From positions 108,901 to 172,900 of the forward strand of contig JAGWVU010000004.1 of NCBI GenBank assembly GCA_018970725.1: DNA of 64,000 nucleotides. The letters run 5' to 3'. The notes beneath the pieces are model-generated. The model made no database searches. It saw nothing but the letters and a program-made list of their open reading frames with translations, and was not told the DNA's origin. The stretch's first letter is position 1; every line of letters begins with the position of its first letter. Position numbers and translations under genes: made by a program. This DNA is from Verrucomicrobiota bacterium. GTDB lineage: Bacteria; Verrucomicrobiota; Verrucomicrobiia; Verrucomicrobiales; DEV007. Shown one piece after another: positions 28,390-40,100 of the stretch.

Positions 28390-30804
28390 ATGTCAGGGTC
28401 CCTACCGCGATTGCACTTCATGTTGAGTCTCCGCCCGATCATTTTCCTCCTGCCGTTGATCCTGCTCGGCTCCGTCCAGGCTCAGGACCTCAGCACCTTG
28501 GCCAAAGGGGCCGGAGAGACCGCCGGTTCGGTCGAGATTGAGAGCCTGCAAACCAGCTACGACCAGACGCTCGGCGTCTTCCGTGCGGAGGGGCAGGTCG
28601 TCGTCAAATACGGCACCACCATGGTGCATTGTGACCGCGCTGAATATCATCAGGGGACCGGGGATGTCTTCGCCACGGGGAACGTGACCATTTACCGGCC
28701 CGGGAGCCTCTCCCGGGGCAACGAGGCGGTTTACAACATCAACACCGGGGAAATCACCGCGACGGAACTGGACACGGGAGCCAACTCCTTTTTCCTGAGC
28801 CTCGGAGAAGTGACCCTGCCTTCGGAAAATGTGGATGTGATCCGCGCCCAGTCCGCGTTCCTGACCACGGATGACAGTCAGACTCCGAACTGGAAGATCA
28901 AGGCCCGCAAGATCGTGGTCTACCCGGACCGCTACGTGGCTTTCCACGGGGCCACCGCCTACGTCGGGAAGATCCCGGTCTTTTATTTCCCCTACTTCGT
29001 GCAGCCGGTGAAGAGCGAGCTCGGCTACATGGTGATGCCGGGTTATAGCGATGCCTGGGGAGCCTTCAGCCTGAACCAATATGGCTTCATGATCGGGGAA
29101 CACACGCTGGCCAAGGCCAAGCTCGACTATCGCTCGGCCCGGGGCGTCGCTGGAGGCGTGACCTTGGAATCGATGCGTTACCGCGGTGAACCGAACTTCG
29201 GGACCCTGCAGTTTTACTACGCGCAGGACGCAACCCCGAACGTCACTCCGGGTGGCCGTCCGAGGGACCAGTTGATCGATTCCGATCGGTATCGGCTCAA
29301 TTTTCAGCACCGGGTCTATCTTCCCGGACCGGAGGAAAGCTCGCTCTACCTCGACGTGGATATCAACAAGTTGAGCGACCAGTTTTTCTATCTCGATTTC
29401 TTCCCGGGTGAGTTCCGTTACGACCCGCAGCCGGATAATCTCGTGAACTTGGTGAAATACCATCCGCGCGGCACCCTCAGCTTGCTCGGGCGATTCGAGC
29501 TGAATGATTTCTACCGGACGGATGAGCGCAGCCCCGAATTGGCCCTCGATCTCACCCGCCAACCCATTTTCAACGGGGGCCTGTTCCTGGAGGGCACCAC
29601 GAGCTTCGCCGTCCTCGCGGAGGACTTGGCCGGTTTCGAGACGCTGAACATCGCCAACGCCATCACCAAGACCAAGGCAGATGTCGATTTCCTCCGCAGT
29701 CAGGAAGCCCTTGGGACTGACGAACAGCTGTCTATCAGCGTGCAAAGGATCGAGCAGCAGGATCTTCTGCGTCAACTCGAGCGCACCGTCGACCAACGCT
29801 CATACAATCGGTTCGACATCTTTCAGCAGCTCGTCCGCCCCATGCAATTCGCGGACTGGCTCAACGTGGTGCCCCGGGTCGGCGCGGGTTACACTCACTA
29901 CAGTTCCGTGACCGCGAGGGGCTTGGACGGTCAATCGCTCGAGACGGTCGATTCCTTGGAACGCCCCTCCCTCCACGCGGGCGTCGACATGTCCTTCAAA
30001 CTTTCCCGGTCCTACCCCGGGGTCCGCAACCGGAAGATCGGGTTGGATCAGTTGCGGCACATCCTTCAGCCTTACACCCGGTTCTCTTATTTGGCCGCTG
30101 ATGACCTTTCCCAGAGCTTGCCCGCCATTGACCGTTTGGCCCCCACTACCAAGGACCGGCCGCTGGACGTCACCCGATTCACCGCCACGGACGCGCTGCG
30201 GAATTGGAACATCGTCCGGCTCGGCATGTATAACCGCCTCCAAACCAGGCGCAATGGTGGCACGTTCCCTTGGTTCGACCTCAATACCTTCGTCGATGTC
30301 TACGGCCAAGATCCGGAGTTCGACCGGCAGACTTCCAACCTTTTCAACGAGATGCGCTGGAGCCCGCTGCCCTGGCTTTCCGCCAATGTCGACTCCCAGC
30401 TGCCCATGAGCGGGGATTACGGCTTCAGCGAGGTAAACAGTTACCTCGCTTTCCAGCCTTCCCCCAATTTCACCTTCTCGCTCGGTCAGTTCTTCCTCGA
30501 GGATCATCCCTTTTTCTTCGACAGCAACACGACCCGGCTTTCGACCTACACCCGGGTCAATGACAACTGGGGGCTTGGCACCTCCCACTTCTATGAAGCG
30601 GAAACTTCATCGCTCCGCTTGCAACAATACACGATCCATCGGGACCTCTCGAGCTGGACCGCCGCGCTTGGTGCCCAGATCCGCGACAACCTTGGGAATG
30701 AAGAGTTCGGGCTCGTCTTCAGTCTCACGCTCAAAGCTTTTCCCCGCGTGGGCACGCCCACCGATTTGTTGAATCCGACTTCCAATCGGTTCGGCGGCTT
30801 CTGA
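28390..30804 (+). CDS. lptD: LPS assembly outer-membrane protein LptD
   Basis: An 804-residue protein from the ATG at 28390; an ATG at 28420, right before the signal peptide core, is an alternative. Signal peptide LRPIIFLLPLILLGSVQAQ. The N-terminal OstA/LptA-like jelly roll contains LQTSYDQTLGVFRAEGQVVVKYGTTMVHCDRAEYH, and LSRGNEAVYNINTGEI. The large C-terminal barrel starts near 190 (IPVFYFPYFVQPVKSELGYMVMPGYSDAWG) and runs through many aromatic strands to the end. It inserts LPS into the outer leaflet. The cysteine pattern of the proteobacterial LptD is not conserved, and only Cys in the N-domain is obvious, so the disulfide-based maturation of E. coli may not apply. Confidence 0.93.
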   Translation: MSGSLPRLHFMLSLRPIIFLLPLILLGSVQAQDLSTLAKGAGETAGSVEIESLQTSYDQTLGVFRAEGQVVVKYGTTMVHCDRAEYHQGTGDVFATGNVTIYRPGSLSRGNEAVYNINTGEITATELDTGANSFFLSLGEVTLPSENVDVIRAQSAFLTTDDSQTPNWKIKARKIVVYPDRYVAFHGATAYVGKIPVFYFPYFVQPVKSELGYMVMPGYSDAWGAFSLNQYGFMIGEHTLAKAKLDYRSARGVAGGVTLESMRYRGEPNFGTLQFYYAQDATPNVTPGGRPRDQLIDSDRYRLNFQHRVYLPGPEESSLYLDVDINKLSDQFFYLDFFPGEFRYDPQPDNLVNLVKYHPRGTLSLLGRFELNDFYRTDERSPELALDLTRQPIFNGGLFLEGTTSFAVLAEDLAGFETLNIANAITKTKADVDFLRSQEALGTDEQLSISVQRIEQQDLLRQLERTVDQRSYNRFDIFQQLVRPMQFADWLNVVPRVGAGYTHYSSVTARGLDGQSLETVDSLERPSLHAGVDMSFKLSRSYPGVRNRKIGLDQLRHILQPYTRFSYLAADDLSQSLPAIDRLAPTTKDRPLDVTRFTATDALRNWNIVRLGMYNRLQTRRNGGTFPWFDLNTFVDVYGQDPEFDRQTSNLFNEMRWSPLPWLSANVDSQLPMSGDYGFSEVNSYLAFQPSPNFTFSLGQFFLEDHPFFFDSNTTRLSTYTRVNDNWGLGTSHFYEAETSSLRLQQYTIHRDLSSWTAALGAQIRDNLGNEEFGLVFSLTLKAFPRVGTPTDLLNPTSNRFGGF

Positions 30805-30822
30805 TCCCCCGCGCCCTCCGCA

Positions 30823-32106
30823 TTGCCGGTCCCTCGATTTTCCCGGGATATCCCTCCCCATCTCGTGGCCTTTTCCCTGCGCCGTTCCGCCTCCCTGCTC
30901 CTGCGTGAGTGGGAACAGTCCAATGCGTTTGCCGCAGATCTGGTGGAGCAAAGCTCTTCCAACCTCCATCTCGATCCCCGGGACCGGGCTGCCCTGCAGC
31001 GTTTGGTCTATGCCGTCATCCGCCACCAACGGCTTTTGGATCACGTCATCGCTTCACTTGTCCGGGATCGACCGAATGCCCTGACCCGGCGTCTCCTCCG
31101 GATGGGATTGGCCGAATTGCTCCTCTTGGATGGAGCCCCGCACGCCGTGGTGAGCGAAACGGTGACCCTTGCCGGGCGGTCCAAGGGGCTGGTCAATGCC
31201 GTCCTCCGGCGTGCCATCCGAGAGATGGACCCGATTCGCGCCTCGTGGCCGGAGCTTCCCCCGGAGATCCGCTGGTCGGTTCCCGGCTTTTTGTGGAAGC
31301 GCTGGTGCCAACAGCATGGCCTGGAGAACAGCGTGACACTGGCCCGTTGGAACCTGCAGCCCGCTCACGTCTATCTCCGGTTGCATCCCCCTGAGGATGG
31401 AATGCCCAACCTCGAGGAAGCCCGGGTCGCTCCAGTGCCGGGCTTTCCCGCCTATGTGCGCGCGGAGGGCCCGCTTCCACGGCAGTGGCTTGAGGCTGGT
31501 TGGGCCTATGCCCAGGATCCGTCCACTCAGAGTGCGGTGGATCGCCTTCAGGTTTTCCCCGGGGCCAGTGTTCTCGACGCCTGTGCCGCTCCGGGCGGGA
31601 AGACCCTGGCCATTGTGCAGGCGGCACCGGATACCCGGATCCTTGCCACGGATCAAAGCCCGGAGCGGGTGGCGCAACTCCGGGACAACCTCCGGCGTCT
31701 GCGTTGTGACTCCAGGGTCGAAATCATCCGTCAGGATTGGCTGGCTCCCGAGGTGCCTCTCCCCGGTTCCGCGCGGTTTGATCGGATTCTGCTGGATGTT
31801 CCTTGCAGCAACACCGGGGTGATCCGGCGCAGGATCGATGTGCCATGGCGACTCAAACCCGAAGACTTCGCGCAACTCAGAGCGACCCAATTCTCGCTCT
31901 TGGAGCGCCTTTCCGGCTGTCTGGCCCCGGGCGGACGAATCGTCTACAGCACGTGCAGCCTTGACCGGGAGGAGAATGAAGAGGTCGTCGAGAGATTTCT
32001 CACCGCCCATCCGGATTTTCATCTGGCCTCCCAATCGTCCGTGAAACCTTGGGAAGACGGTTTCGACGGAGCTTTCAGCGCCGCTTTGGAAAGGCGGGCC
32101 CAATGA
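30823..32106 (+). CDS. rsmB: 16S rRNA (cytosine-C5)-methyltransferase, RsmB-like
   Basis: A 427-residue protein from a TTG at 30823; a GTG at 30865 (giving 413 residues) is a good alternative because family similarity starts there (VAFSLRRSASLLLREWEQ). An N-terminal NusB-like helical domain (DRAALQRLVYAVIRHQRLLDHVI, VVSETVTLAGRSKGLVNAVLRRAIREM) precedes the NOL1/NOP2/Sun methyltransferase domain. SAM motif I is VLDACAAPGGKTLAI. The catalytic cysteines are in RILLDVPCSNTGVIRRR and STCSLDREENEEV. It methylates C967 of 16S rRNA. It begins 18 bases after lptD and may share its transcript. Confidence 0.92.
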   Translation: MPVPRFSRDIPPHLVAFSLRRSASLLLREWEQSNAFAADLVEQSSSNLHLDPRDRAALQRLVYAVIRHQRLLDHVIASLVRDRPNALTRRLLRMGLAELLLLDGAPHAVVSETVTLAGRSKGLVNAVLRRAIREMDPIRASWPELPPEIRWSVPGFLWKRWCQQHGLENSVTLARWNLQPAHVYLRLHPPEDGMPNLEEARVAPVPGFPAYVRAEGPLPRQWLEAGWAYAQDPSTQSAVDRLQVFPGASVLDACAAPGGKTLAIVQAAPDTRILATDQSPERVAQLRDNLRRLRCDSRVEIIRQDWLAPEVPLPGSARFDRILLDVPCSNTGVIRRRIDVPWRLKPEDFAQLRATQFSLLERLSGCLAPGGRIVYSTCSLDREENEEVVERFLTAHPDFHLASQSSVKPWEDGFDGAFSAALERRAQ

Positions 32107-32118
32107 GCCGCCCCGCCC

Positions 32119-32691
32119 TCAGAACTCAAGGTCATCGGGAAAGTTCCGGATCAGATCATCCTCGGTGAAGGGCTGGCGGTCCGGGCCGTCGTAAATCAAC
32201 TGGAAGCTGCCCCCGCTGGCGGAAATCACATGGATATGGATGCCGGACGCATCCGCCGCCGCGCGGAAGGCATCACGGGCTATCGCAGGATGACCGGGCT
32301 CGACGAAGACGAGCCGCTTCGCATTCGCGCCCGCCAAAGCCGCCCGCGTCTCCTCCCAGGTGCCGCTGGGAAGGGTGTGCAAATTGTTCCAGTAGTCGAG
32401 CAACAGCTGGCCGACGATGTCCGTCTGCTGCCGCGGGGTCAGCCCCGGCTGCAAAAACGCGTTGAGCGGAGAAGGCGGCAAACCTGCCAAGGGATCAGGA
32501 GACGGCCCCGGAATCTTGAGGATGGGATCGCCGGGCCCCGGTCCCTGCCCGGGACCTTGTGCCCACTTTCGGAAAATCCCCGGCCCCCACCCGCCATCCC
32601 GGACCGATCGCATTTCCGGCCCAAGGAAGAGGAAGAGGAGCAGGAGTCCCAGCCCGACCCCGGCGGACAAGATGACCTGATGCCTTTTCAC
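32119..32691 (-). CDS. membrane-anchored protein with Gly/Pro linker, unknown function
   Basis: A 190-residue protein. An N-terminal membrane anchor or uncleaved signal (HQVILSAGVGLGLLLLFLFLG) is followed by a Gly/Pro-rich linker at about 45-75. The compact C-terminal domain of about 100 residues contains LTPRQQTDIVGQLLLDYWNNLHTLPSGTWEE, LVFVEPGHPAIARDAFRAAADASGIHIHVIS and a final DLIRNFPDDLEF. It begins 12 bases after the DUF1501 gene, so it appears to be the last gene of the DUF1800-DUF1501 transcript. I do not recognise the domain; similar small proteins beside DUF1501/DUF1800 pairs would support a shared role. Confidence 0.7.
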   Translation of the reverse strand: MKRHQVILSAGVGLGLLLLFLFLGPEMRSVRDGGWGPGIFRKWAQGPGQGPGPGDPILKIPGPSPDPLAGLPPSPLNAFLQPGLTPRQQTDIVGQLLLDYWNNLHTLPSGTWEETRAALAGANAKRLVFVEPGHPAIARDAFRAAADASGIHIHVISASGGSFQLIYDGPDRQPFTEDDLIRNFPDDLEF

Positions 32692-32703
32692 CCAACCACC
32701 ACC

Positions 32704-34110
32704 TCACGCGTTCATGAACCCGATATCGGGATCAAAATTCCCGATGTTGGGAAAAACATCGCGCATCCGGCTGCCGGGCAAGCCAAACCACTTCGCGAGC
32801 GTTGCCGCATACGGATCAACGCCCAGGGTGGGCACCCAACGTCCGCGTCCGGTATCGAGCGGATTGTTTCCAGCGAGGATGTCCGGGTCGGGATAACTGC
32901 CATAAATCCGCCGGCCCCGGACGGCTCCCCCCATGACCATGTAATGGCCGCCCCATCCATGGTCCGAGCCCCGCCCGTTGGAATCATAGGTCCGGTTGAA
33001 GTCCGAAGCCGTGAAAGTAGTCACGGCATTGGTCATGCCGATACTGGCGAGGGCGTCGTAAAAGCCCTTCAGGGCGCCACTGACACCGCCCAACAATTGG
33101 GCGTGGGGAGCGATGAAATCCCCGTGCAAATCATACCCGCCATTGCTCACGAAAAAGATTTGGCGCCGCATCCCCAGAGGACCTGCCGCTTGGATGAACT
33201 TCGCCACGGTCCGCAACTGGTTGCCCAGATCGGTGTTCGGCAGCGTCGGAAAACTTCCCGTTCCCTGCAACGCGGCATTGATCGTATCCGCCTCGATGAT
33301 GGACTTGTTCGAGAGATCGGAGAACGCGTCCTCCATCAGATTGGCGTGCTCGGCATCCAGGATGCTGCGGAAGGCGGCATACCGCGTCACATCCTGGGAA
33401 CGACTGCTCTGCCCCAGCTTGAACGTCGGGGTTCCTCCCGGCCCCGGACGGAAGGGCAGCATCGTCTTGCCAACCTGGAAGAAGTTGGTGCCGCTCAACG
33501 AGATGAGCATGGAAATCGACTGCCGTTCCTGCCCCTCCATCAAGGACTCGGCCAACCGCCCACCCCACCCGGTCTGGTTGTAAGCGGCATTCATCGATGA
33601 GGCACTGGTTTGCCAGGCGATCTGCTGGTCGCTGTGGGAAAACAGGTTGTCCGGGATGGCCGCGGTTCGATTCCGATAATCGGCGAGGGTGATCGGAGCG
33701 ATCAGGGTGCCCAAGTTGGCCAACAACGCCAGATTTCCTTGGTTGTAGAGAGCCTGGCAACCGGACATGGAACCGTGGAGCCCCAGTTCCAACCCACTGT
33801 CATTGAGCGAATCCAGCGGTAGGATGCCGGACAAGGGCAGCCCGATCACCGTGCGATTGGCCAGATACTTCTGGTGAGCGGAAGCCGCGCGGGGAATCAG
33901 GAGATTGTTCGAGTCGTTCCCCCCGTAATGAAAGACGCACACCAAAGCCTTGTAGGGCGCGTCCGCCGGCAGGCTGTCAATGGTCTGCGCGTTGAGACCG
34001 CGCAACGCAAGAATGGTGTGAAGCAACCCGGCCGTGCCCATCCCGGAGCAGGCCGAGGCCCCCAGAAACTGGCGCCTCGTGAGGAGACCGGGACATGGGA
34101 GGGGATTCAT
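32704..34110 (-). CDS. DUF1501 exported protein, partner of the DUF1800 protein
   Basis: A 468-residue protein from the ATG at 34110; the open frame upstream overlaps the DUF1800 gene and is not used. It has a twin-arginine-type signal, TRRQFLGASACSGMGTAGLLH. The DUF1501 body has YKALVCVFHYGGNDSNNLLIP (replacing the usual LQGGPSH), SMSGCQALYNQGNLALLANLGTL, GWGGRLAESL, ASDFNRTYDSNGRGSDHGWGGHYMVMGGAV and the closing VDPYAATLAKWFGLP. The fold is sulfatase/alkaline-phosphatase-like. The enzymatic activity is not known. This copy is paired with a DUF1800 gene 31 bases upstream, unlike the copy at 59856, which is paired with DUF1553. Export is expected by the Tat route after folding. Confidence 0.88.
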   Translation of the reverse strand: MNPLPCPGLLTRRQFLGASACSGMGTAGLLHTILALRGLNAQTIDSLPADAPYKALVCVFHYGGNDSNNLLIPRAASAHQKYLANRTVIGLPLSGILPLDSLNDSGLELGLHGSMSGCQALYNQGNLALLANLGTLIAPITLADYRNRTAAIPDNLFSHSDQQIAWQTSASSMNAAYNQTGWGGRLAESLMEGQERQSISMLISLSGTNFFQVGKTMLPFRPGPGGTPTFKLGQSSRSQDVTRYAAFRSILDAEHANLMEDAFSDLSNKSIIEADTINAALQGTGSFPTLPNTDLGNQLRTVAKFIQAAGPLGMRRQIFFVSNGGYDLHGDFIAPHAQLLGGVSGALKGFYDALASIGMTNAVTTFTASDFNRTYDSNGRGSDHGWGGHYMVMGGAVRGRRIYGSYPDPDILAGNNPLDTGRGRWVPTLGVDPYAATLAKWFGLPGSRMRDVFPNIGNFDPDIGFMNA

Positions 34111-34141
34111 GGCAGTTGCGAGGACCCGCGGGGGTTGAGAT

Positions 34142-37100
34142 TCAGAGGTCGATGTTGAAATCCGGGGCGGCGAGGAGGACCTGAAGCATGGCCCTGACTC
34201 CCTCCGCGGCGCTGCTGTTCGCCGTGCGCACCCTCTCCAACGCGGCACGCAATTCCGCGGACATCGACCGCCCCAGGAGGAGTTTCTCCATCCGGGAATA
34301 CAGCGCTTCGGGTTGGCCCCACAAGGCCTCGAAGGAGGAAAGGTCGAGCGCCAGCCGCGGGCCGGTCGAACTCCTCACCCCGCTGGCCACCGAATCGAAA
34401 AAGAAATTCGCCGTATCCACCGTGGTCAGCTCCGTGGTGATTTGGAATTCCGGCGCCACCAAGCCGGAAGCAGCAAGGGAGCCGGGCGGTACATAGTCAG
34501 GCAGGAAAAAGTTGAAGACCGTGGGCGCCTGGAGCGGGGCTTGGCTGAATTCATCCAAGGGGTTCCCCACCAGATAGCGTCCCATCACCGGGGGATTGCT
34601 GGAAGGCGGGGCCGCCACCGCCCGCAGCAGCCGGGTCAGACGGACCACCGGTTCCCCGAGCTTTCCATCCTCCGGCGCCAGCGCGGGATTGCGGGCCTCC
34701 GGGTCCAGAAGGATTGCTTTCACGGTGGCCCCGAGGTCCCCGCGCACTCCCTTCCCATTGTTCTCGAACTTCGACGCCACCCGGAAGATGTAGGCCGGGC
34801 TCGGGTTGCTCTTGACGAGGCGCTGGATCAACAACCGGGAGACAAAGGGGCCGACGTTCGGATGCGCGAAAATGACGTCGAGAGAGCGGGTGATGTCCTG
34901 ACGGGCGCTCTGCCCGGCCGAAAGCGTAGCCCCGCCAAGGATCACCTTGCGCCCCCGGTCATGCTGGGTCTCGAAGGGCACCATCGGGTTGATCACGTCG
35001 CTTTCCGTTGTCCAGGTGAACGATCCCGAACCGGCGTAGGTCCAGCCGGTGAACGCTCTGGCCAATTCATTGATCTGCGCTTGGGTATACGTGGGCAGGG
35101 CGTTCCCATTCCCGTCCCGCTTGTAGGTCCCGTCCCGGTTCAAATGCTCCAAGCCGATGCTGAACAATTGCATCACTTCCCGAGCATAGTTTTCGTCCGG
35201 CTGCGTCTTGGAACTGCGCAGCATGGTCAGCCAGATGCCCATGATCGGGTTCAGGGTGACTTCCTCCAGCAGCGCCCGGTAGCTCCCGTTCCCGTGCTTC
35301 ACCAGCCCATCGTAATAGTTGGCCATGCCCCGGGGATAATTGCGCAACGTCCCGGAACGGTCAGAGACCACGAGGATCTCGCTCAAGGCAAAGCCGATCC
35401 GCTGGCGCAATTGATCCGGCGCGTTCGCCGCAAGGGTCCACCAAGCCCAGAGCCGGTCATCCGTCCGCAGCGTCCCCACAGGCCCCGTCATGATCCTGCC
35501 CGGCAGGATGGACAAGGAACCGGACGCCTTCGCCATGGCGAGCACATCACCCCGGGCCCCCTGATACCGGGCAAAACTGTCCATCATCGCCAAGTGGGAA
35601 CTGGCCGGCATGGCCAGCTGCTCGTCGATCCACCCTTCGAACCCCTTTTCCTTCACCCGCGCGATCGCGGCCTCCGTCGCTCCGAACGTCGCCTGACGAA
35701 GAAACCTCGAGGCTTCCAAATCCGTGATCCCGCCGGGCGGCGGACTCCACGGGGTCACCGAATGGGCTCCGCTTGTGTCCGGCGGATACACCGGCGCGAC
35801 GTTCGGTGCCAAAGCAACGGTCACGGTGCGGGTCGCCACCTCCGAAACATTGCCCGCGGCATCGGTCGCGGTGTAACGGATCGTGTAGATGCCCGGCGTG
35901 GTCGTGTCCACCGTCCCCTCACTCTTCACCTTCTGCGACAGATCCCCGTCCACCGCATCAGAAGCGGTGAAGCCGGGATCCACAAAACTCCCGCCGACCT
36001 CGACCGTCACCGCGGAGCCGCCATTGAGCACCACGGAAGGGGCCTGGGCATCCGCGAGTTTCCACGGGGAGAGATACGCGCCATCGATCACTTCAAAGGA
36101 GGGCGCCCCGGGCGGCAACCAAGCCAGGGCCAGATGATCGTTCCACCCGCTCTCCTTCAGCCGGAGCTCCAGATAATAACGCCGACCGGCCACCAGATTC
36201 ACCGGACGCGAGATCTGATACTCCGGAAAGCGACGCCACTCGTAGTAATTCACGGCCGCCGGCGAGAGACACAGCAGGGCCTTGTTTTCGGGCTTGTCAT
36301 CCAGACTGAGATGCGCCTCGCCCCAATCATCCGAGGCAATGTTGAAACGGTAAACCCCGGTCAGCGCCGGGTGCAACCATCCGCGGATCACCAGACCATA
36401 GTTGTCCCCGCCGTTGACCCGGCTCTCGGCACGGACCAACTGCGTCCGCTCCGTCGGGTTGCCGGGATACCGACTGTGGCGCAGCAAGTCGGTCACCCAT
36501 GAACCGGGAATGTCACGGAAAATTTCACAGAGGATGGATCCGGTGCCCGTGGCGAGCGGACTGCCGATGTTCGCGGTCAAGGTATCCGTTCGGGTCATCA
36601 ACCCGTCGGTCACCGCAAGTTGCAACACATAACGGCCCGGCCCCGGAAAACGCACCTCGGTCTGCAACGAGGTCGGCGCGCTGAAGGTCACCTTGGCCGC
36701 ACTGGCCGCCGGGGCCGCCACCCGGCGGATCCCTTTCATCGGGACCGGTGCGGCTCCGGACACAGCCGACCACCGAACGGCGAGGGCCTGGGGACCGGCC
36801 ACGTAGTCGGCCGCAAGCCCTTGCAAATTATAGACCGCCCTCGGCCAAACCCCTTGAAGATCCGTTCCTGCCTCCACCAGCATCTGGGTGTCGAAGGCGT
36901 TCCCCTTGGTGCCGACGGGAGGACTTAGCAACGCGCCGGGAATGACCATGGCCTGGGCGTTGGTCTGGTCCGCCTTGCGATAGGCCACCGCCAGATAATC
37001 GTCCCCGCTGCCTTCCTTGTGAATCGCCTGCATGAAGTAGCGCTTCCCGGGCACCAACCGAAAGGAGGCCGACTGCTGCGACGGACGCGCCCCCCAGTTG

Positions 37101-40100
37101 TAACGCCCCGAAGCCCACGGACAATGCGCCACCCGGACCGCCCCGGCCGCATCCTCCCCGGCTTGGTTGAAAAGCAGCTCCGACTCGTCGTCGCTTGCCA
37201 GCAGGAAGACGTAATCCCCCTCCGTCGGAACGGAGAACAATCCGGTCAGCCGCTGCCCATAGTTGTCCTCCCAATTGAGCGGTGTCTCAAAGGCCGGCAA
37301 CACGTCGCGCACCCGGGACGTGCCCGAGGTGTAAGCGGACGAATTCTTGAGATCATTGATCCCGCTCCCTCCAATCCCCGTCCACACCTCGCGCAAAATG
37401 CCCCCGGACCCGGAGACCAAGGGGTCACGAACCGTCACCAACACGGTGTCGCTTCCTGCATTGGCGCCGTCCCCCGCCCGCATTGTGATCTCGTAAGTCC
37501 CCGGCGCGGGGAACGTGACCCCGCTGACGGGCGCCGCCGGGCTGTCGAACTTCACCCCGCGCGAACTGCCACTCCATTGATACGTCACCGCGCCCGGCCC
37601 CGGCTTCAGGTCGTAAACCAAAGCCGCCAGGGTCACCTCGTTCTGTGGCCAGAGCAAGGTCCGGTCGCCACCCAACGAAACCGTCAGCTCCGGGTTGAAC
37701 ACCGGGGCGATCTTCGCAGGGGAGAGAAAGCCCCGTGAAACGATCTCCCGGCCGTTGGTGGCCGGCCCTTCCATGGCGATCGCGAGGTGATCATTGCCGC
37801 TCGCTTCCTTCATCACCGCCTCCAGGGGATAGGCCACCCCCGCCTGCAAATCCAGGGACGCGGACCGTTGCCAGGCATGACCGTCAAAGGCCAACGGGGG
37901 CTCCGCATGATCCGAGGACGCGATCCTTTGCAAGCCGCTCCCTCCCTTGCGGTCCAAGCTCAATTCGGCAGTCTCGTCCGAAACAATCCAGAAAATGTAA
38001 GCCCCCCCGACCGGCACCGTCAGGGTCCCCTTGAGCCGCGTCCCGGTAAGATCCGCCCAGTTCATCGGCGGTTCCACACCGGGGAGAAGATCCTCGAAAT
38101 GGGGAAACGCCAAACCGGGATCCGCCGTCCTCAAGTCCGCGACCTGCGCCCCGTTGACGTCCAACCATACCGAACGGGTCAAAAAGCCGGTTACCCCGGC
38201 CTGCGCCCGCTTGACTTCGATGACCACCGAATCCCGATTGACCAAACCGCTCTCGGTCACGGTGAACTCAAAGGCGTAGAGCCCCGGGCCGGGAAACGAG
38301 ACTTCCGTGACCGCCTCTCCGGGCGCACTCAAAACCGCCGATGCCCCGCCGGTCTGCCGCCACGCCACCGAAACGGGATTCCCCGTGTCCCGAACCCGGA
38401 TCGGACTCCCGCTGAGCTTGGTCTTGGAGTGGGGCCACCAATAGACCCGGTCACGCCCCGCATTCGCATACACGTTCAGCCCGGCAGAAAACGGCGGCAA
38501 GTCCAGCGTCGGCTCCCCCAAACTGCCGTCGATCACCTGAAACCGGTTGTCCCCCTCACGCGCCCAGGACACCGCGAAAAAATCACTTCCCCACGTCTCC
38601 CGGTGCAGCAACTCCACGAAATACCGTCCGCCGGGCTTCAAGGCCACCAAGTCCGAAATCTGGGTCGACTCGTTCCGGTAATTGTTTCGCCCGCTCGGGC
38701 GCGTCGCGAAACAGATCCGCCGCAAATCCACCGGATCCGGCCCGCCCGCGATGGAGAACTCTACCGCATCGTCTCCGCTCACCGCAAACCGGTAATTCAC
38801 CGTGGACTCCGGTCCCGGCGGGACCCGCAAAATGCCCGTCACCCGCGTCGCATATTGGTCCGCCCAATCGCTGTCCTGCCGCATCTCGGAAAGGTTGTCG
38901 CTTAAATCGGGAACCTTCGGAAAGGATGGATCCGCCCGGAACGCGTCCAGGGTGGCGAAATTGCGTTTCCACCAGACCTGACGGGTGAACGCCCCCGTGT
39001 TGGCCGACAGCGCGGGACGCACTTCCACGGTCACCTCGTCCGCCGACGTGTTGCGTTGCGTCTCCAGACTATACCGGAGCACATAAACCCCCGGCTTGGA
39101 AAACGCGGCCGATGTTTGCGCGCCTCCCGGTGAGGACAAGACCACGGCGCCCGGCCCGGAAACCCGGGTCCACGTCCGCAACGGGGTGTCGCTCCCGGAG
39201 CGCCTCTGCTCATAAGCCCCGAGCGCGACCGATTGCCTCGGGAGATAAATCACCTGATCCCGCCCCGCGTTGACGAGGAAATCGGTATCCAGCTTCATCT
39301 CCTGACTTCCCGCGAGCGCCCCCGCCAGATCCGCCGGCGGAGCCAGAAACTCGGCGGTGATCTCCTCGGCGTAGGCACTGCCGGGGCGTTGCCACCGCAA
39401 CGCGCAGAAATCACTCCCCCAGTCATCCTTGTGGAGGATCCGGAAAGCGTAGCGCCGCCCGGCCGTCAGCTCCACGCCCTCACTCGGTTGCCCCAAGGCG
39501 TCCAGCCCCCCGGCCACCATTTGCGGCGCACTCACCGACGCCATTGTCCGGAGATTGGCCGGGGAATCCGTCTCACTCAAAGAAAACTCCGCGGATTCGT
39601 TGGCCGCGAGGAAAAAGCGATACACCCCGCTCTCCGGCACCAGCAGAAAACCGCGCGTCCGCGCCCCGAATTGCTCGGCCACATTTTCCACCGCGGAAAG
39701 CGAAGTCACCGTGCGGCGGGCATGGGGAAACGAAGGATAATCGAGACTGGCGGCCAGGTTCGCCACCGTCTTCCCTTCCACGCCAAGCCAATACTCCGAC
39801 AAGGCTTGGCCCGCGTCCGGAGCCAGTTTGGGCAGGATCGTCACGGTGACCTCATCCGACACCGAACCTCCCGAAAAGCCGGCGGTGACCCGGAACACAT
39901 AGGTGCCAACCTCCGGAAAATCGACCAAGGTGCCCGCAACCGCCGGGGTCCGGAGCAGAGCGGGCGAGCCGGAAACCTGGGACCAGGAAAACGACAGAGC
40001 CCGCGCGGCGGAACGAAGATCCACCGCCTGCCCCATTAGCTCAACCTGCAAATTCGGTGCATGTTGCCGGACTGCCGATCCGGCCTCGACCAACAGACCG

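Noticed and set aside
34313..36502. 729-codon open frame on the plus strand
   Set aside because: Antisense shadow of the giant DUF1800 gene, low-complexity Arg/Gly/His-rich product without motifs.
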